A stretch of DNA of 11,624 nt from Phycisphaerae bacterium SM23_33 (GCA_001303665.1 LJUF01000092.1:1-11624); one strand, 5' to 3'; shown: positions 1 through 9,200, numbered from the stretch's first letter. Notes: generated by a model from the sequence alone, not told the origin. A program made the numbers and translations.

Positions 1-311
1 GAGCCGTCGGGGTTGACGCACGGCAGGATGATGAACTTCTGGTTTCGCAGGGTCAGGTAGGGCTCGCCGGAAGCCAGCCACTCCATCAGGGCCATGGCGA
101 CCATTCGCCCGCCCTCTTCCGAACCGTGTGTGCCGGCGGTGATGACCACGAGCTGCTTGTCGTCGTCGCCCACTCGCGGGTCGGTGATCTCGAGCATCGG
201 GATCGCCCGCCCCTCGAATGACTTGCCGGCCGAGCCCAGCTTGACCAGCCGGCTGCCGGCAACGCCCTCGACGCACCGCATCACGTCCTCGTAGCCCGGT
301 TTGGCTTCCAT
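1..311 (-). CDS. M14-family zinc carboxypeptidase, N-terminal part (runs off the window)
   Basis: The reading frame is open from ATG at 311 to the window edge and gives 103 residues without a stop. It contains THGSEEGG at about residues 61-68, in which H62 and E65 fit the HxxE zinc-binding pair of M14 metallocarboxypeptidases. It ends in PCVNPDG (97-103), the conserved 'NPDG' segment that follows in this family. The preceding stretch (GKSFEGRAIPMLEI) matches the usual G.S.EGR.I..L.I entry strand of M14 enzymes. The remaining zinc histidine and the catalytic glutamate would lie beyond the window. No signal peptide is visible, so this version looks cytoplasmic, or the start is internal. Members cleave C-terminal residues or amide-linked groups from peptides; the substrate cannot be told here. 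The start is fixed by an AGGAGGT Shine-Dalgarno sequence. The gene is divergent from dinB. Confidence 0.88.
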   Translation of the reverse strand, partial: MEAKPGYEDVMRCVEGVAGSRLVKLGSAGKSFEGRAIPMLEITDPRVGDDDKQLVVITAGTHGSEEGGRMVAMALMEWLASGEPYLTLRNQKFIILPCVNPDG

Positions 312-314
312 GGC

Positions 315-321
315 ACCTCCT
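315..321 (-). promoter_or_regulatory. Ribosome binding site of the M14 carboxypeptidase gene
   Basis: AGGAGGT on the minus strand lies 3 bases before the ATG at 311, so the core AGGAGG is slightly close but fully complementary to the 16S tail. It is the strongest Shine-Dalgarno sequence in the window and supports this start codon. Confidence 0.75.
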
Positions 322-385
322 GGAAACAGGGTCCTGGGCTGGCCGAGGCCCGCCGCCCGCGCCGCCCCAGCCCGATCGGACCGCC

Positions 386-414
386 ACAATGCCACCAACC
401 AACGGCAAGTGCAA
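386..414 (-). promoter_or_regulatory. Weak candidate promoter for the M14 gene
   Basis: On the minus strand TTGCAC (409-414) is followed after 17 bases by CATTGT (386-391). The -35 box and the spacing are good and the -10 box is poor (3 of 6 matches). The inferred transcript would start near 379 and have a leader of about 68 bases. No stronger candidate was seen in the 165-base divergent region between the M14 gene and dinB, and nothing convincing was seen for dinB itself. Confidence 0.25.
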
Positions 415-476
415 GCCCGCCGCCCGGAAGCCGGCCCTTGCTGGGCCGCTTCTGGAATCCCCCTCCGGCCGATATC

Positions 477-1670
477 ATGGAGGCCGTGAATCGGCGGATC
501 ATCCACGTGGACATGGACGAGTTCTTCGCCGCCGTGGAAAAGCTCGACCGCCCGCAGCTCCGCGGCAGGCCCATCCTGGTGGGCGGCGACCCGGCGGGCA
601 GGGGGGGGGTCAGCACGGCCAGCTACGAGGCCCGCGCGTTCGGCTGCCGCTCGGCCATGCCGATGGTCACGGCGCTTCGGCTGTGCCCGGAGGCGGTGGT
701 GCTGCCGGTCCGCGGCGAGCGCTACCGCGAGGTCAGCGATCGGGTCTTTGAGATCCTCGAGCGCTTCACCCCGGTGATCGAGCCGGTCAGCATCGACGAG
801 GCCTTCCTGGACGTGGCCGGCTGCGAGCGGCTGCTGGGCCCGGCGGAGGGGATCGCCCGACGGATCAAGGCGGACATCCCGCGGGAACTGGGCCTGACCG
901 CCAGCGTGGGACTGGCTCCGAACAAGTTCCTGGCCAAGCTGGCCAGCGACCTGCAAAAGCCCGACGGCCTGGTGGTCCTCACCGAGCGGAACGTCCACGA
1001 AGTCCTGGACCCGCTGGGGATCGAGAAGCTGTGGGGCGTGGGCCCGGCCGCGGCCGAGCAGCTCAAGCGGCTCAACATCCACACCATCGGACAGCTTCGC
1101 CGCACGAGCGCGGAGGGGCTCACGGAGGCGTTGGGGCAGTTGGGCGAGCACCTGCTGCAACTGGCCAACGGCCAGGACGACCGCCCCGTCACGCCTGACA
1201 GCCAGGCCAAGAGCATCGGCCAGGAGCAGACCTTCGCCCAGGACCTGGCCGAGCTGGACGAGCTCCGCCGCGTGCTGCTTCAGCAGACCGAGCAGGTGGG
1301 CCGGCGGCTGCGGCGGCACGGGCTGAAGGCGCGGACGATCCGGCTGAAGCTGCGGTACGGCGACTTCACCACGCTGACGCGCTCCCAGACGCTGCCCGAG
1401 CCGACCGACGTGACCCAGGAGATCTGGGGCCAGGCCGAGGCGCTGCTTCTGGCCTGGGCCCGCAGGTCGCAGCGCCCGCTGCGGCTGCTGGGTGTGACGG
1501 CCGCCCAGCTCGTCTGGCAGCGCGGGCAGCTTCCGCTGTTCGAAGAGCCGGAGCGGCTGAAACAGCGCCGCCTCGACCAGGCCCTGGACGAGATCGCCGA
1601 CCGCTTCGGCGACGAGGCCGTCCGTCGCGGCCCGCCCGACGGGGCGGAGGAGCCCCAAGGCGATTCATGA
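477..1670 (+). CDS. dinB: DNA polymerase IV (Y-family translesion polymerase)
   Basis: The 397-residue product has the full architecture of DinB. The palm/fingers carry HVDMDEFFAAVE (10-21), with catalytic D12 and probable steric gate F17, then SYEARAFGCRSAMP (49-62) and SIDEAFLDV (105-113), with catalytic D107 and E108. PNKFLAKLASDLQKPDG (148-164) follows, then a helix-hairpin-helix thumb segment LWGVGPAAAEQL (185-196). The little-finger domain starts near SIGQEQTF (246-253). QLPLF (351-355) is a probable beta-clamp-binding motif, and the C-terminal tail is charged. The enzyme copies past damaged template bases with low fidelity. ATG at 477 is chosen because it leaves the usual short N-terminus before RIIHVDMD. 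GTG at 486 has GGAGG only 2 bases upstream, and TTG at 438 would add 13 unrelated residues. No clear ribosome site precedes 477, so the exact start is less certain than the identity. Confidence 0.95.
   Translation: MEAVNRRIIHVDMDEFFAAVEKLDRPQLRGRPILVGGDPAGRGGVSTASYEARAFGCRSAMPMVTALRLCPEAVVLPVRGERYREVSDRVFEILERFTPVIEPVSIDEAFLDVAGCERLLGPAEGIARRIKADIPRELGLTASVGLAPNKFLAKLASDLQKPDGLVVLTERNVHEVLDPLGIEKLWGVGPAAAEQLKRLNIHTIGQLRRTSAEGLTEALGQLGEHLLQLANGQDDRPVTPDSQAKSIGQEQTFAQDLAELDELRRVLLQQTEQVGRRLRRHGLKARTIRLKLRYGDFTTLTRSQTLPEPTDVTQEIWGQAEALLLAWARRSQRPLRLLGVTAAQLVWQRGQLPLFEEPERLKQRRLDQALDEIADRFGDEAVRRGPPDGAEEPQGDS
601..609 (+). repeat. Run of nine G within dinB
   Basis: Nine consecutive G fall in the codons for R-G-G-V (about residues 42-45), just before the conserved STASYEAR segment. 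The frame is intact in this sequence. A single-base slip here would truncate the polymerase early. Confidence 0.9.
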
Positions 1671-1684
1671 AGGGCTTGCCTCCC

Positions 1685-1893
1685 GCACGCCGCCACCGTT
1701 CGCAGAAAAACCTGCCGCACCCGCTCCGGGCCCCAACGCTGCCGGATACTTGTCAGACTGCTGTGGTCCGGCCGCTTCGCCCCCAGCCGATACCCGGCGA
1801 ACCAGCGAATCGCAAGGCTTACCTGGGCCTCGCGCGCGAGCTTGCGCAGGCCGCGAACAGTTCTTCCTGCCATCGATCTTGCCTGCCGATCAC
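1685..1893 (-). pseudogene. Remnant of an IS1182/IS5-type (DUF772) transposase, deleted and frameshifted
   Basis: Two pieces in different minus-strand frames look like parts of one transposase N-terminus. The first, at 1893-1846, reads IGRQDRWQEELFAAC, like the opening of these proteins ('..RQDRWQEELFVA..'). The second, at 1849-1685, reads LRKLAREAQVSLAIRWFAGY, then PDHSSLTSIRQRWG and FLRTVAAC, the hallmark N-terminal (DUF772) region of IS1182/IS5-type transposases. The first piece ends exactly where the second begins. This fits an internal deletion, which by comparison with intact members as I remember them would be about 50-60 residues, with a frame change at about 1846-1849. The catalytic DDE domain is absent because the frame runs into the end of dinB. 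No terminal inverted repeats were recognised. The family call rests on motif memory, not on an alignment. Confidence 0.72.
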
Positions 1894-1966
1894 GCCTCGG
1901 TCTCCATGCCAATAGACATTAGCAACTCGCCCTGCACCGCTGCAGACTGTATCATGGCTCCACAAC

Positions 1967-3223
1967 ATGCCCATGTATGGGAACCATGGCATCTTGAGGA
2001 CCGTCGCGGCCCTTGGCGTCTTGGCGTGCTTCCTGCCGGGGTGCCAAGGGCTGCTTCCGTGGCGTGCCGCTGCTGTGGACGCGCCCGCGCCCGCCGCGGG
2101 CGGAATCGTGTTCGACGCCGCTGAGGTGCTTCCCGCCGAGCAGCGCCGCGGGACGGGGTACATCGTGGCCCCCCGCGTGCCGGTGGTGGACCTCGACTTC
2201 AGCTTCCGCATCCGCACGCGGTTCGGCACGATCCCGGCCCAGGGGCGGAACATGCTGGAGCTGCGCTTGTACGAGGTGCGGTGCATCGAACAGGCGGCTC
2301 AGATCCGGGGGGTGCGGAAGGTCCTGGAGGGCATGTTCGGCGCCCTGGACGAGACGGTCGAGGGCGCCGAGACGCTGCTTACGGACCCGGTCGGATCGCT
2401 CGAGCGCGCCCCGAAAGGTCTGGAGCGCATGGTCAGGGGCAAGCTGGACTACGCCACCCGCCGAGCCGGCAGCCCGGAGCGCCGCCAACTGGCCGTCTCG
2501 CTGGGCTGCGACCCCGAAACGCGCAATCCCATCCTCAAGAGGATGCTCGATGAGATCGAGCTTCAGCGGATGATCGGCAGCCTGCCCGTCCAGTTCATCC
2601 CCTACACGGGCATCCTCCGCCTCACGGCCGACATCAAGGACGAGGTGGCCTCGACGCCGCCCCACGAGATCAACCAGCGCATTGAGACGGAACTGGCCGG
2701 CTGCGGCGTGGCCGAGGGCCTGCGACGGGGCTTCTGCAGGTCGAAGCACTTTACGGCGGTTCAGCGACTTGTCCTGATGAAGCACTACCGCGAACTGAGC
2801 CGGGTGAAGAACCGCGACGCCTTGCTCGAGCTGGCCGTCGAGGGCGACAGCGAGGCCGACGCCCTGGGCGCGATCGAGGTCGGCCAGGCCCTCGCCCGCC
2901 TCCAGGCGCAGCGGCCCCTGGCGGGCCTGGGGCGTCGGGGCCTGGCCATCGCCGGCGTTCGGGACTTGCCCATTGCCGTGCTGGAGGACGGCCGGCACCT
3001 CATCTACGCCCCCTACGATTGCATCGTCGGGACCGAGCAGGTGGACCGCGCCGTGACGGGCTATCGTGCCGCCTGCCCTTCGCAGCCGACCACCCTCATC
3101 TGCTCAGGCCGGGCCATGCCCGATGCCCGGCGGGTCCTGGAGGCCGCCCGGATCGCGGTACAGGAAGGGGCGAGGTCCAACTCTGAGCCGTCGCCAGGCG
3201 AACAGCAGGGCCTCGGGCCGTAG
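1967..3223 (+). CDS. Putative lipoprotein of an uncharacterised family
   Basis: The 418-residue product starts with a signal sequence, an alanine/leucine-rich stretch at 9-22 ending in LPGC, a good lipobox with the acylated cysteine at position 26. I do not know its function. What is visible: a beta-rich opening after a short linker (GYIVAPRVPVVDLDFSFRIR, about 62-81). Next is a helical region with a 'TDPVGSLERAPKGLERMV' segment (about 139-156) and 'LGCDPETRNPILKRMLDEI' (about 178-196). A second helical segment with 'FTAVQRLVLMKHYRELSRVKNRDALLELA' follows, and an alpha/beta C-terminus ends around 'LICSGRAMPDARRVLEAA'. The order of these segments resembles hypothetical proteins I recall from proteobacteria ('LGVDPYT.NPVLQ..L', 'YSPRQQT.LV.AL'). 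No catalytic motif is evident. No Shine-Dalgarno sequence precedes ATG 1967 or the in-frame ATG 1973. A TATCAT at 1950-1955 could be a -10 box giving a nearly leaderless transcript, but it lacks a -35 box. The gene converges on the M56 gene with 48 bases between the stops. Confidence 0.8.
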   Translation: MPMYGNHGILRTVAALGVLACFLPGCQGLLPWRAAAVDAPAPAAGGIVFDAAEVLPAEQRRGTGYIVAPRVPVVDLDFSFRIRTRFGTIPAQGRNMLELRLYEVRCIEQAAQIRGVRKVLEGMFGALDETVEGAETLLTDPVGSLERAPKGLERMVRGKLDYATRRAGSPERRQLAVSLGCDPETRNPILKRMLDEIELQRMIGSLPVQFIPYTGILRLTADIKDEVASTPPHEINQRIETELAGCGVAEGLRRGFCRSKHFTAVQRLVLMKHYRELSRVKNRDALLELAVEGDSEADALGAIEVGQALARLQAQRPLAGLGRRGLAIAGVRDLPIAVLEDGRHLIYAPYDCIVGTEQVDRAVTGYRAACPSQPTTLICSGRAMPDARRVLEAARIAVQEGARSNSEPSPGEQQGLGP

Positions 3224-3271
3224 CCAGCGCGGTCTTGGCGATGCCATGCCTTGTCCCTGGTGGCCGCCTGC
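3224..3271. other. Convergent intergenic gap, no clear terminator
   Basis: These 48 bases separate the stops of the lipoprotein gene (TAG at 3221-3223) and the M56 gene (TAG, minus strand, 3272-3274). I see no stem followed by a T-run on either strand. Termination is either factor-dependent or by a structure I could not identify by eye. Confidence 0.5.
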
Positions 3272-6200
3272 CTAGCGCCGGGTGGGCGGGCCTGCCCCGA
3301 CGGGCCGCGTGCCTGCCCCTTGGGCGGTGGGCTGGGGCTTGCCCAAGACGATCCGGGCCACGTAAGCTACCGCCTTGCCCGCGCCGTTGGCCGAGGCGGC
3401 GTCGACGCTGACGATAACCACGGGCCGGCCTGAGGCGAGCGGGCCTTTGTGGGCCATGTTCACGCGGCGGAGGACCAGGGCTGGAACCTCGGCGGTGACT
3501 CGCGCAGCGCTGTCGGTCGCGGCCGAAAGCTCCAGGCCCAGATCGGCGTCGATGGCGCCTTCGCCCGCCAACTTCCCGGCGATGGTCAGAACCGCGCCCA
3601 CCGACTCGTATTGGATCAGGTTGAGGCGATGACCCGTACCCGTGATGCGAGACCCAACGACCACGGGCACTTTGTTGACGATCGTGATGCGGTCGCCGGA
3701 AAGCCGCACCGTCTGGTCCATGCGATACAGGACCTTCGCCTGGCCCAGGTCCGCCAGTGCCTTCTCAAGCCCAGCCGGAGTCGCGGCAGCCGCCGTCAGC
3801 CCGGTCGCGTCCAGCCGCGGCACCCGTTCCGGCGGCAGGCGGAGCTCGTAGATCGTGGTTTTCAGCGGACAGCTCAGGCCTTCGGCCGCTGCCCCCACAG
3901 CGGCCGCCGGCTGCGTGCCTGCCCCTTTGGAGCTTGCTCCAGTGGGGCCGGCTGGCGTGGCTGAAGGAGCCGGGGAAGCTGCCTTGGGCGCAGGCTCGGC
4001 GCCGGCGTGCACTTCGCCCAGCACCACCCGCGCCACGTACATCACGGCCTTGTCGTCATTGGCCGAAGCGGCGGCCGCGCTGACGGACGGCTTGCCGATC
4101 TGGACGACCCCGACCTGCCCCAGCTTCACCTTTCGGGTCGCCGGCGCCCGGAAGCCGGGGACCACGGTCGTGCCCTCGCTCAGCACGGCCAGCTCGATGT
4201 CCAGCCGCATGTCGATACTGCCGCCGTCCCGCGGCTTGCCGGAGATGGCGAAAATGGCGCCCGTATCCTGGTACGCAATGGTGTTGATCGTCTGCCCATC
4301 TTCCCCGACCGCCGAGTGCACGACCACCGGCACGCGCTTGCCGATCACGATGCGGTCGCCCCCCAGGCTCACGCCCTGCTCGACGCGGTAGAGCAGCTTC
4401 GTCTCGCCGAGGGCCCGCAGCGCCTTCTGGAAGTCGGCGGCGCCGGCTGCCTTGGCCAGGGCGGCCGTGTCCAGCTTGGCTGCCCGGTCGGCCGGCAGGC
4501 GAAGCTCGTAGATCAACGCGCCAAGGGAGGCGGTCGGGCCCGTCGGGACCGCGGTCGCCGCGGCGGCACGCCCCGGCCTGGTGCTCGCATTCTCAACGCG
4601 ACGCGGGGCCGACCAGTTCCTCACGTCGTCATCAGTGCCCGCTTGGCCGTCGGGGCCGCGCGAGGAGAGGTCAAAGCCCGCCGTGTTGTGCTGCCCCGGG
4701 CAGAGGTATTCATAGGGCTGGTCCCAGGGATCGGACGGCAGCGCGCGAACGTACGGCCCGCGCCAGCTCGCCAAGCCGGCCGGCCTGCTGATGAGCGCGT
4801 CCAGACCCTCCTTGGTCGTGGGATAGCGGCCGGCGTCGACCTTGAACGTGTCCAGCGCCGTTCCCAAGGCGCTGATGTCGGCCTCGGCGGCCAATCGTTT
4901 GGCCCGTGCCAGGCGCGACGCGTCGGCCAGACGCGTCGTCGGCTCCGCCGGTCGCGTGCCTGCCCCTTCGGGGGCGGGCCGTGAGCTTCCCGACGCGCCG
5001 GCTGTCGTCAGCCGGACCCAGACCAGGTAGACGCACTTGTCGGGGCCGACCTGCGTGAACACCTGCACCGGCCGGCCAAGGACGACCTGCCCGTCATACC
5101 TGCACTTGAACGGCGAAACCGTTTCGGCGGGTAGCGCGGGAGCCTTGGTGCTGCCTTCCTTGAGCCCGGTAAGGGCGACCTCGATGGTCATGTGGCCGGC
5201 CGGCGGGGTGTCGGCGCTCAGCTTCATGGGTGCCAGCGACACCTCCAGTTGCCCCTTGGCTGCTATCATCAGCGGCCCGTAGGCCGTCTCGCCCTGGCGG
5301 GTGGCGAAGATCTTCTCGGCAACCTGGCGAGCGCCGGCGTGCAACTGCACGTCCAGGTCCATGCCGCCGACGTTGGAGATCACCCCCAGCCGTCTCAGGT
5401 CCTGATCGAATCTCGGCATGCCCTTGGGCGATTCGGCCAGCGACTTCTTGAGCTTCTCGATGTCGCCGGCCGGCAGATCCAGGCGGTACACCCGCACGCG
5501 CAGGCGAGCGGCCTTTGTGCCCTCTGCCTCCGCCGCCGGCTGGGTGGCTGCCCCGGCGGCGGCGGGCGGCACCGTTGCATCCGGCGGCAGGCCTAACGCG
5601 GCCCGGTTTGCCGGCACGTCCAGCAGTGCTTTGACGCCGCGCCACTGAATGTCTTGCCCCTGCCCGGCCGCGCCCGCCGGAGATGCGTCGGCGATCCATA
5701 TCACCTCGTCGCCCTTGGCAATGCGCCTCTCCCGCCCGCAGGGCAGGTCAAACTGGATGAAGGAGATGACAACCTCTTTCGCCTCGGACTTCCCGGCCAG
5801 GACATCCAGGACGGCGTACCGCTGTTGGCGGTGAATAACCCCGGCTTCACCCACCACGCCCAAGCCGATCTCCAGCGCCCGGCATCGCGCCATCACGCGA
5901 TTCTTGGTCTTGAGCGCGCCGGCCAGGGCCACTCGCGCTCCCGGCAGCAGCAGCGGATCATCCTTCCAGCGCGCCTCGCCCGGGCGCTTGGCCGCCGCCC
6001 GGACCTGCTCCACCAGGCTCCGCCGGTTTTCGGCCGTGTCCTCCTGCGCCTTGAGCCCCCATTGGACCGACCGGTCGGGATGCCAGACGGCGTGGCCGAG
6101 CACCCAGAGGACCTGCTGCCCCTTGGCAATGGCCCGTTCGGTCCCCGTATTGTATCGATACAGGACGTGCACCGGCGGGTCCAGCTTGCGGTCGCCCAGG

Positions 6201-9200
6201 AACTCGACAACCTTGAACTCCTGGGCCGAGACAACGCGGGCGCCGCCTTCCAGCGCCTCGGGCCTGGGGTGCTCGGTCGCCTGCATCACGGCAACGACCT
6301 CCCCGCCGCGCAGGTAAGCGCGAATGTCATCAGTACCACTGCCCGGCAGTCCGGTTGGTCGCGTGGCGGGCTGGGTGGCGGCAGTCGGAAGTCCGGCCCT
6401 CACGACCATCAGTTCGAGGACAGGGCATAGCATTCGCCCCTCTTCGCCGTAGTCCCTGCCTCCATCCGGCCAGTACCGGGCCACCTCAGAAGCGATCAGC
6501 ACCTCTCCGGATTCATTCAGTGCCCATGGCAGTTCACCCGTCAGGATCAGGCTGGCCCCCGGCGCGAAGTAATAGTATCCAGGAAGACGATCTCCATCCT
6601 TGAGTTCCAATCTGCCCGCCACCCCAAGGGCCTCCCGCACCTCTTTGCCTTTGGCCAGACGCACACCCGCGCCCATCTTCACGGCGAACTTCGGCATGGT
6701 GTAGCCAGAGGGACGGCTCGCGGGCGTGGGGACAACGGCCAGGCCCCAGCTCACCTCGGATGTACAATCCCACAGGATAGGCTCCTTCAAGCTATTCTGC
6801 ACTTCAACTGACACGCGCGGCCTGCTGCCGACAGTGACAGGCCCGGGCACGTCAAGCCAGCGGCAGCGCAGCCCGGCCTTCGGGGCCCCCCATGCCGCGG
6901 CCTGCGTGCCTGCCCGTTTGGGGGCCGGCTGGGTGGCGGCTTGGCTCGCCGGCGGCATGCCGGCCTTGAGTGCCTGGACGAGGGCCTCGACCTCCTGCTC
7001 GGTGAATCGGCCGGTGACCATGCCCTGCTTGCCCAGCGGTGTCTTGAGCACCGGCGCGGAGACGACTCTACCATTCACCACGATGCCCAGCGCGTTGTTG
7101 ATGTTGGCCTTGGTCAAGGCCGCGAACAGTTCCGCCCCACGATCATCCAGTTCAAAGCCGAGGACAGGCCGATTGAGACTGTCGGTCGTGGCGTACACCT
7201 TGGCCAGCCCCCAGGTATCCTTGCCCTCGCCGGGCAGCATCGTCTGGCCGGATTTGTCGGAGACCAGCACGTATTTCCGCCCGTCGCATTCGCCCGTCAC
7301 CAATCCGGGGGCGTTCGTCAGTTCGCCCGCGATAGGTAGCCAGGCGTACTCGGGAATCTCGCTGAGAACGCTCACAGGTCGGCCGTTAATCGTTTTGAGC
7401 CACCAGAACCCAACCGCCCCAGCTTTGAGCCAGTCCCGATAGGTGGCGAGCATATTATTGTCGAATCCCGAAAGCTTCGGCGCAATTCTGAACTCCAGCT
7501 TGCTGCCCGCCGGCTGCGTGCCTGCCCCTTCGGGGGCGGACAGCGGGGCAACCTGCCGGACAGGGTCATTCTGTCCCATCAGGGCACAGTTTGACCCCTC
7601 CTGCGCCAGTCTTGCTACGTAGACCACGCTCTTGATTACCTTGCCGTCCTTAAGGAAATCGCCCCGCCACAAGGTCTGATACCTTGCTTCGTTCAACCTC
7701 TGGGGATCGGCAAGGAACGCAGTCCGCAATGTCGCCCCCTCGGGCACTGCCGTCCTGGTCACCTGACCGCTCCAGTCATCGCCGTTGCCCTTCGTGCAAT
7801 CGAGGACCAGCATGTCGCCCAGCCGAGAGACCGTCAGGCGCAAGTCGATGTCCGCTGCCTCTGCTTTGCCCACCACGCCTCCGGCGGACTCTTTTACTTG
7901 CCCGTCAATCGACGAATACCACCCATGACCAAGAACCACCGGCTTGTCCCGATGGACCCGCCAGCGGTAACTGCCTCTGGGTTCATCGGCCGACACCAGT
8001 CTGACGGGAGCCGAAGCAGCCCCCGGCTGCGTGCTTGCCCCTTTGGGGGCGGGCTTGTCCGCCGGCTCCGTGCCTGCCCCTTCGGGGGCGGGCGGCGTGG
8101 CGCCGGCCGGGCCTTGCTCCTTCTGGGCCAGGGGAAGCCCCAGGGCCAGGGCTATGGAAACGATTGCGGCCAGGACCGTCGCGGCCAGGGCGGCGCGAGA
8201 GAGGCGGCGGAGGCGGTCGCGGCGGTCCGAGAGAATCGCCTCAATCCGGCGGAGGAAGGCGGTCTTGGACCAGACGATCCCGGCCGACAGTTCCATCGTC
8301 AGGGCGTGCCGCGGCAGTTGCTCGGCCAGGCGGGTGAGCATCCTGGCATAGGCGACCGGCTGCCCGGTGCCGTCCAGCACGGCATCGTCACAGGCGCTTT
8401 CGGCCAGGGTAGATACCTGCCGGCACGCCAGCCAGACCAGCGGATGGAAGAACAGCGCCGCCCGCACCAGCGACAACAGGGCCAGCAGCGCCGAGTCGCA
8501 GCGCTTGACGTGGGCCAGCTCGTGCAGGGCGATGGCATTCATCTCTTCGTCACTGACGTCGCCCCGCAGGCCGGATGGAAGAATGATAACGGGATGCAAC
8601 GTGCCGACGGTCAGCGGGCTGCGGACCCCAGGACTTTCCACGATCACGACGTCGCGGGTCAGACCCAGCCGCTCCAGGCCCGCGCGGAAGATGCCCAGCA
8701 CGCGGGGATCGGTCACGACCCGGCTGCGGCGCGCCCAGCGGCGGATGCGCAGCCTGCCGACAAGGACCAGCAAGAGCAGCAGCGACGCCCCCGAGACATA
8801 GGCCAACAGCACCACCGCCCACGGGTAATCCAGCAGCGAGAAAGGCTCGGGCGGCTGAACTTGTTCTGGCTGCCCGGCTGCGGTGTGCTCGGCCTCCACG
8901 CTCGGCGGAGCGTCTGGAATGCCGGGCGGACCCGTCAGTGGAGGGGCGAGCTCTTGCGGCCGCACCGGCAGCACCCGCGCCGGATACGTCGGCATCACCG
9001 GGATCGGTGCCTGAGGCGTTCCGGACTTCCGCGCCGCCCATCCCAGAAGGGGGATCAGCGGCGAGGCCAGGACCGCCGCGGCCAGGATCGCCTGCCGCAC
9101 CGAGGCCCGTCTCCGCCGCAGGGCATGCGCGAGCAGCCCGGCGGCCGCCAGGAGGATGGACGACTGCCACAGCGTCGAGAGCATCAGCGAGGCCGCCCGG

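Noticed and set aside
1667..1915. Short plus-strand frame (82 codons) after dinB
   Set aside because: It overlaps the dinB stop but has low complexity, rich in Pro, Arg and Ser. It is explained as the opposite strand of the transposase remnant.
1952..2998. Minus-strand open frame (348 codons) opposite the lipoprotein gene
   Set aside because: It is a shadow frame without family features, while the plus-strand frame has a lipobox and a regular codon pattern.
3302..8092. The repeated GC-rich units as a CRISPR array
   Set aside because: Spacing ranges from a few bases to nearly 2 kb, the units are translated in frame within one protein, and no cas genes are present.
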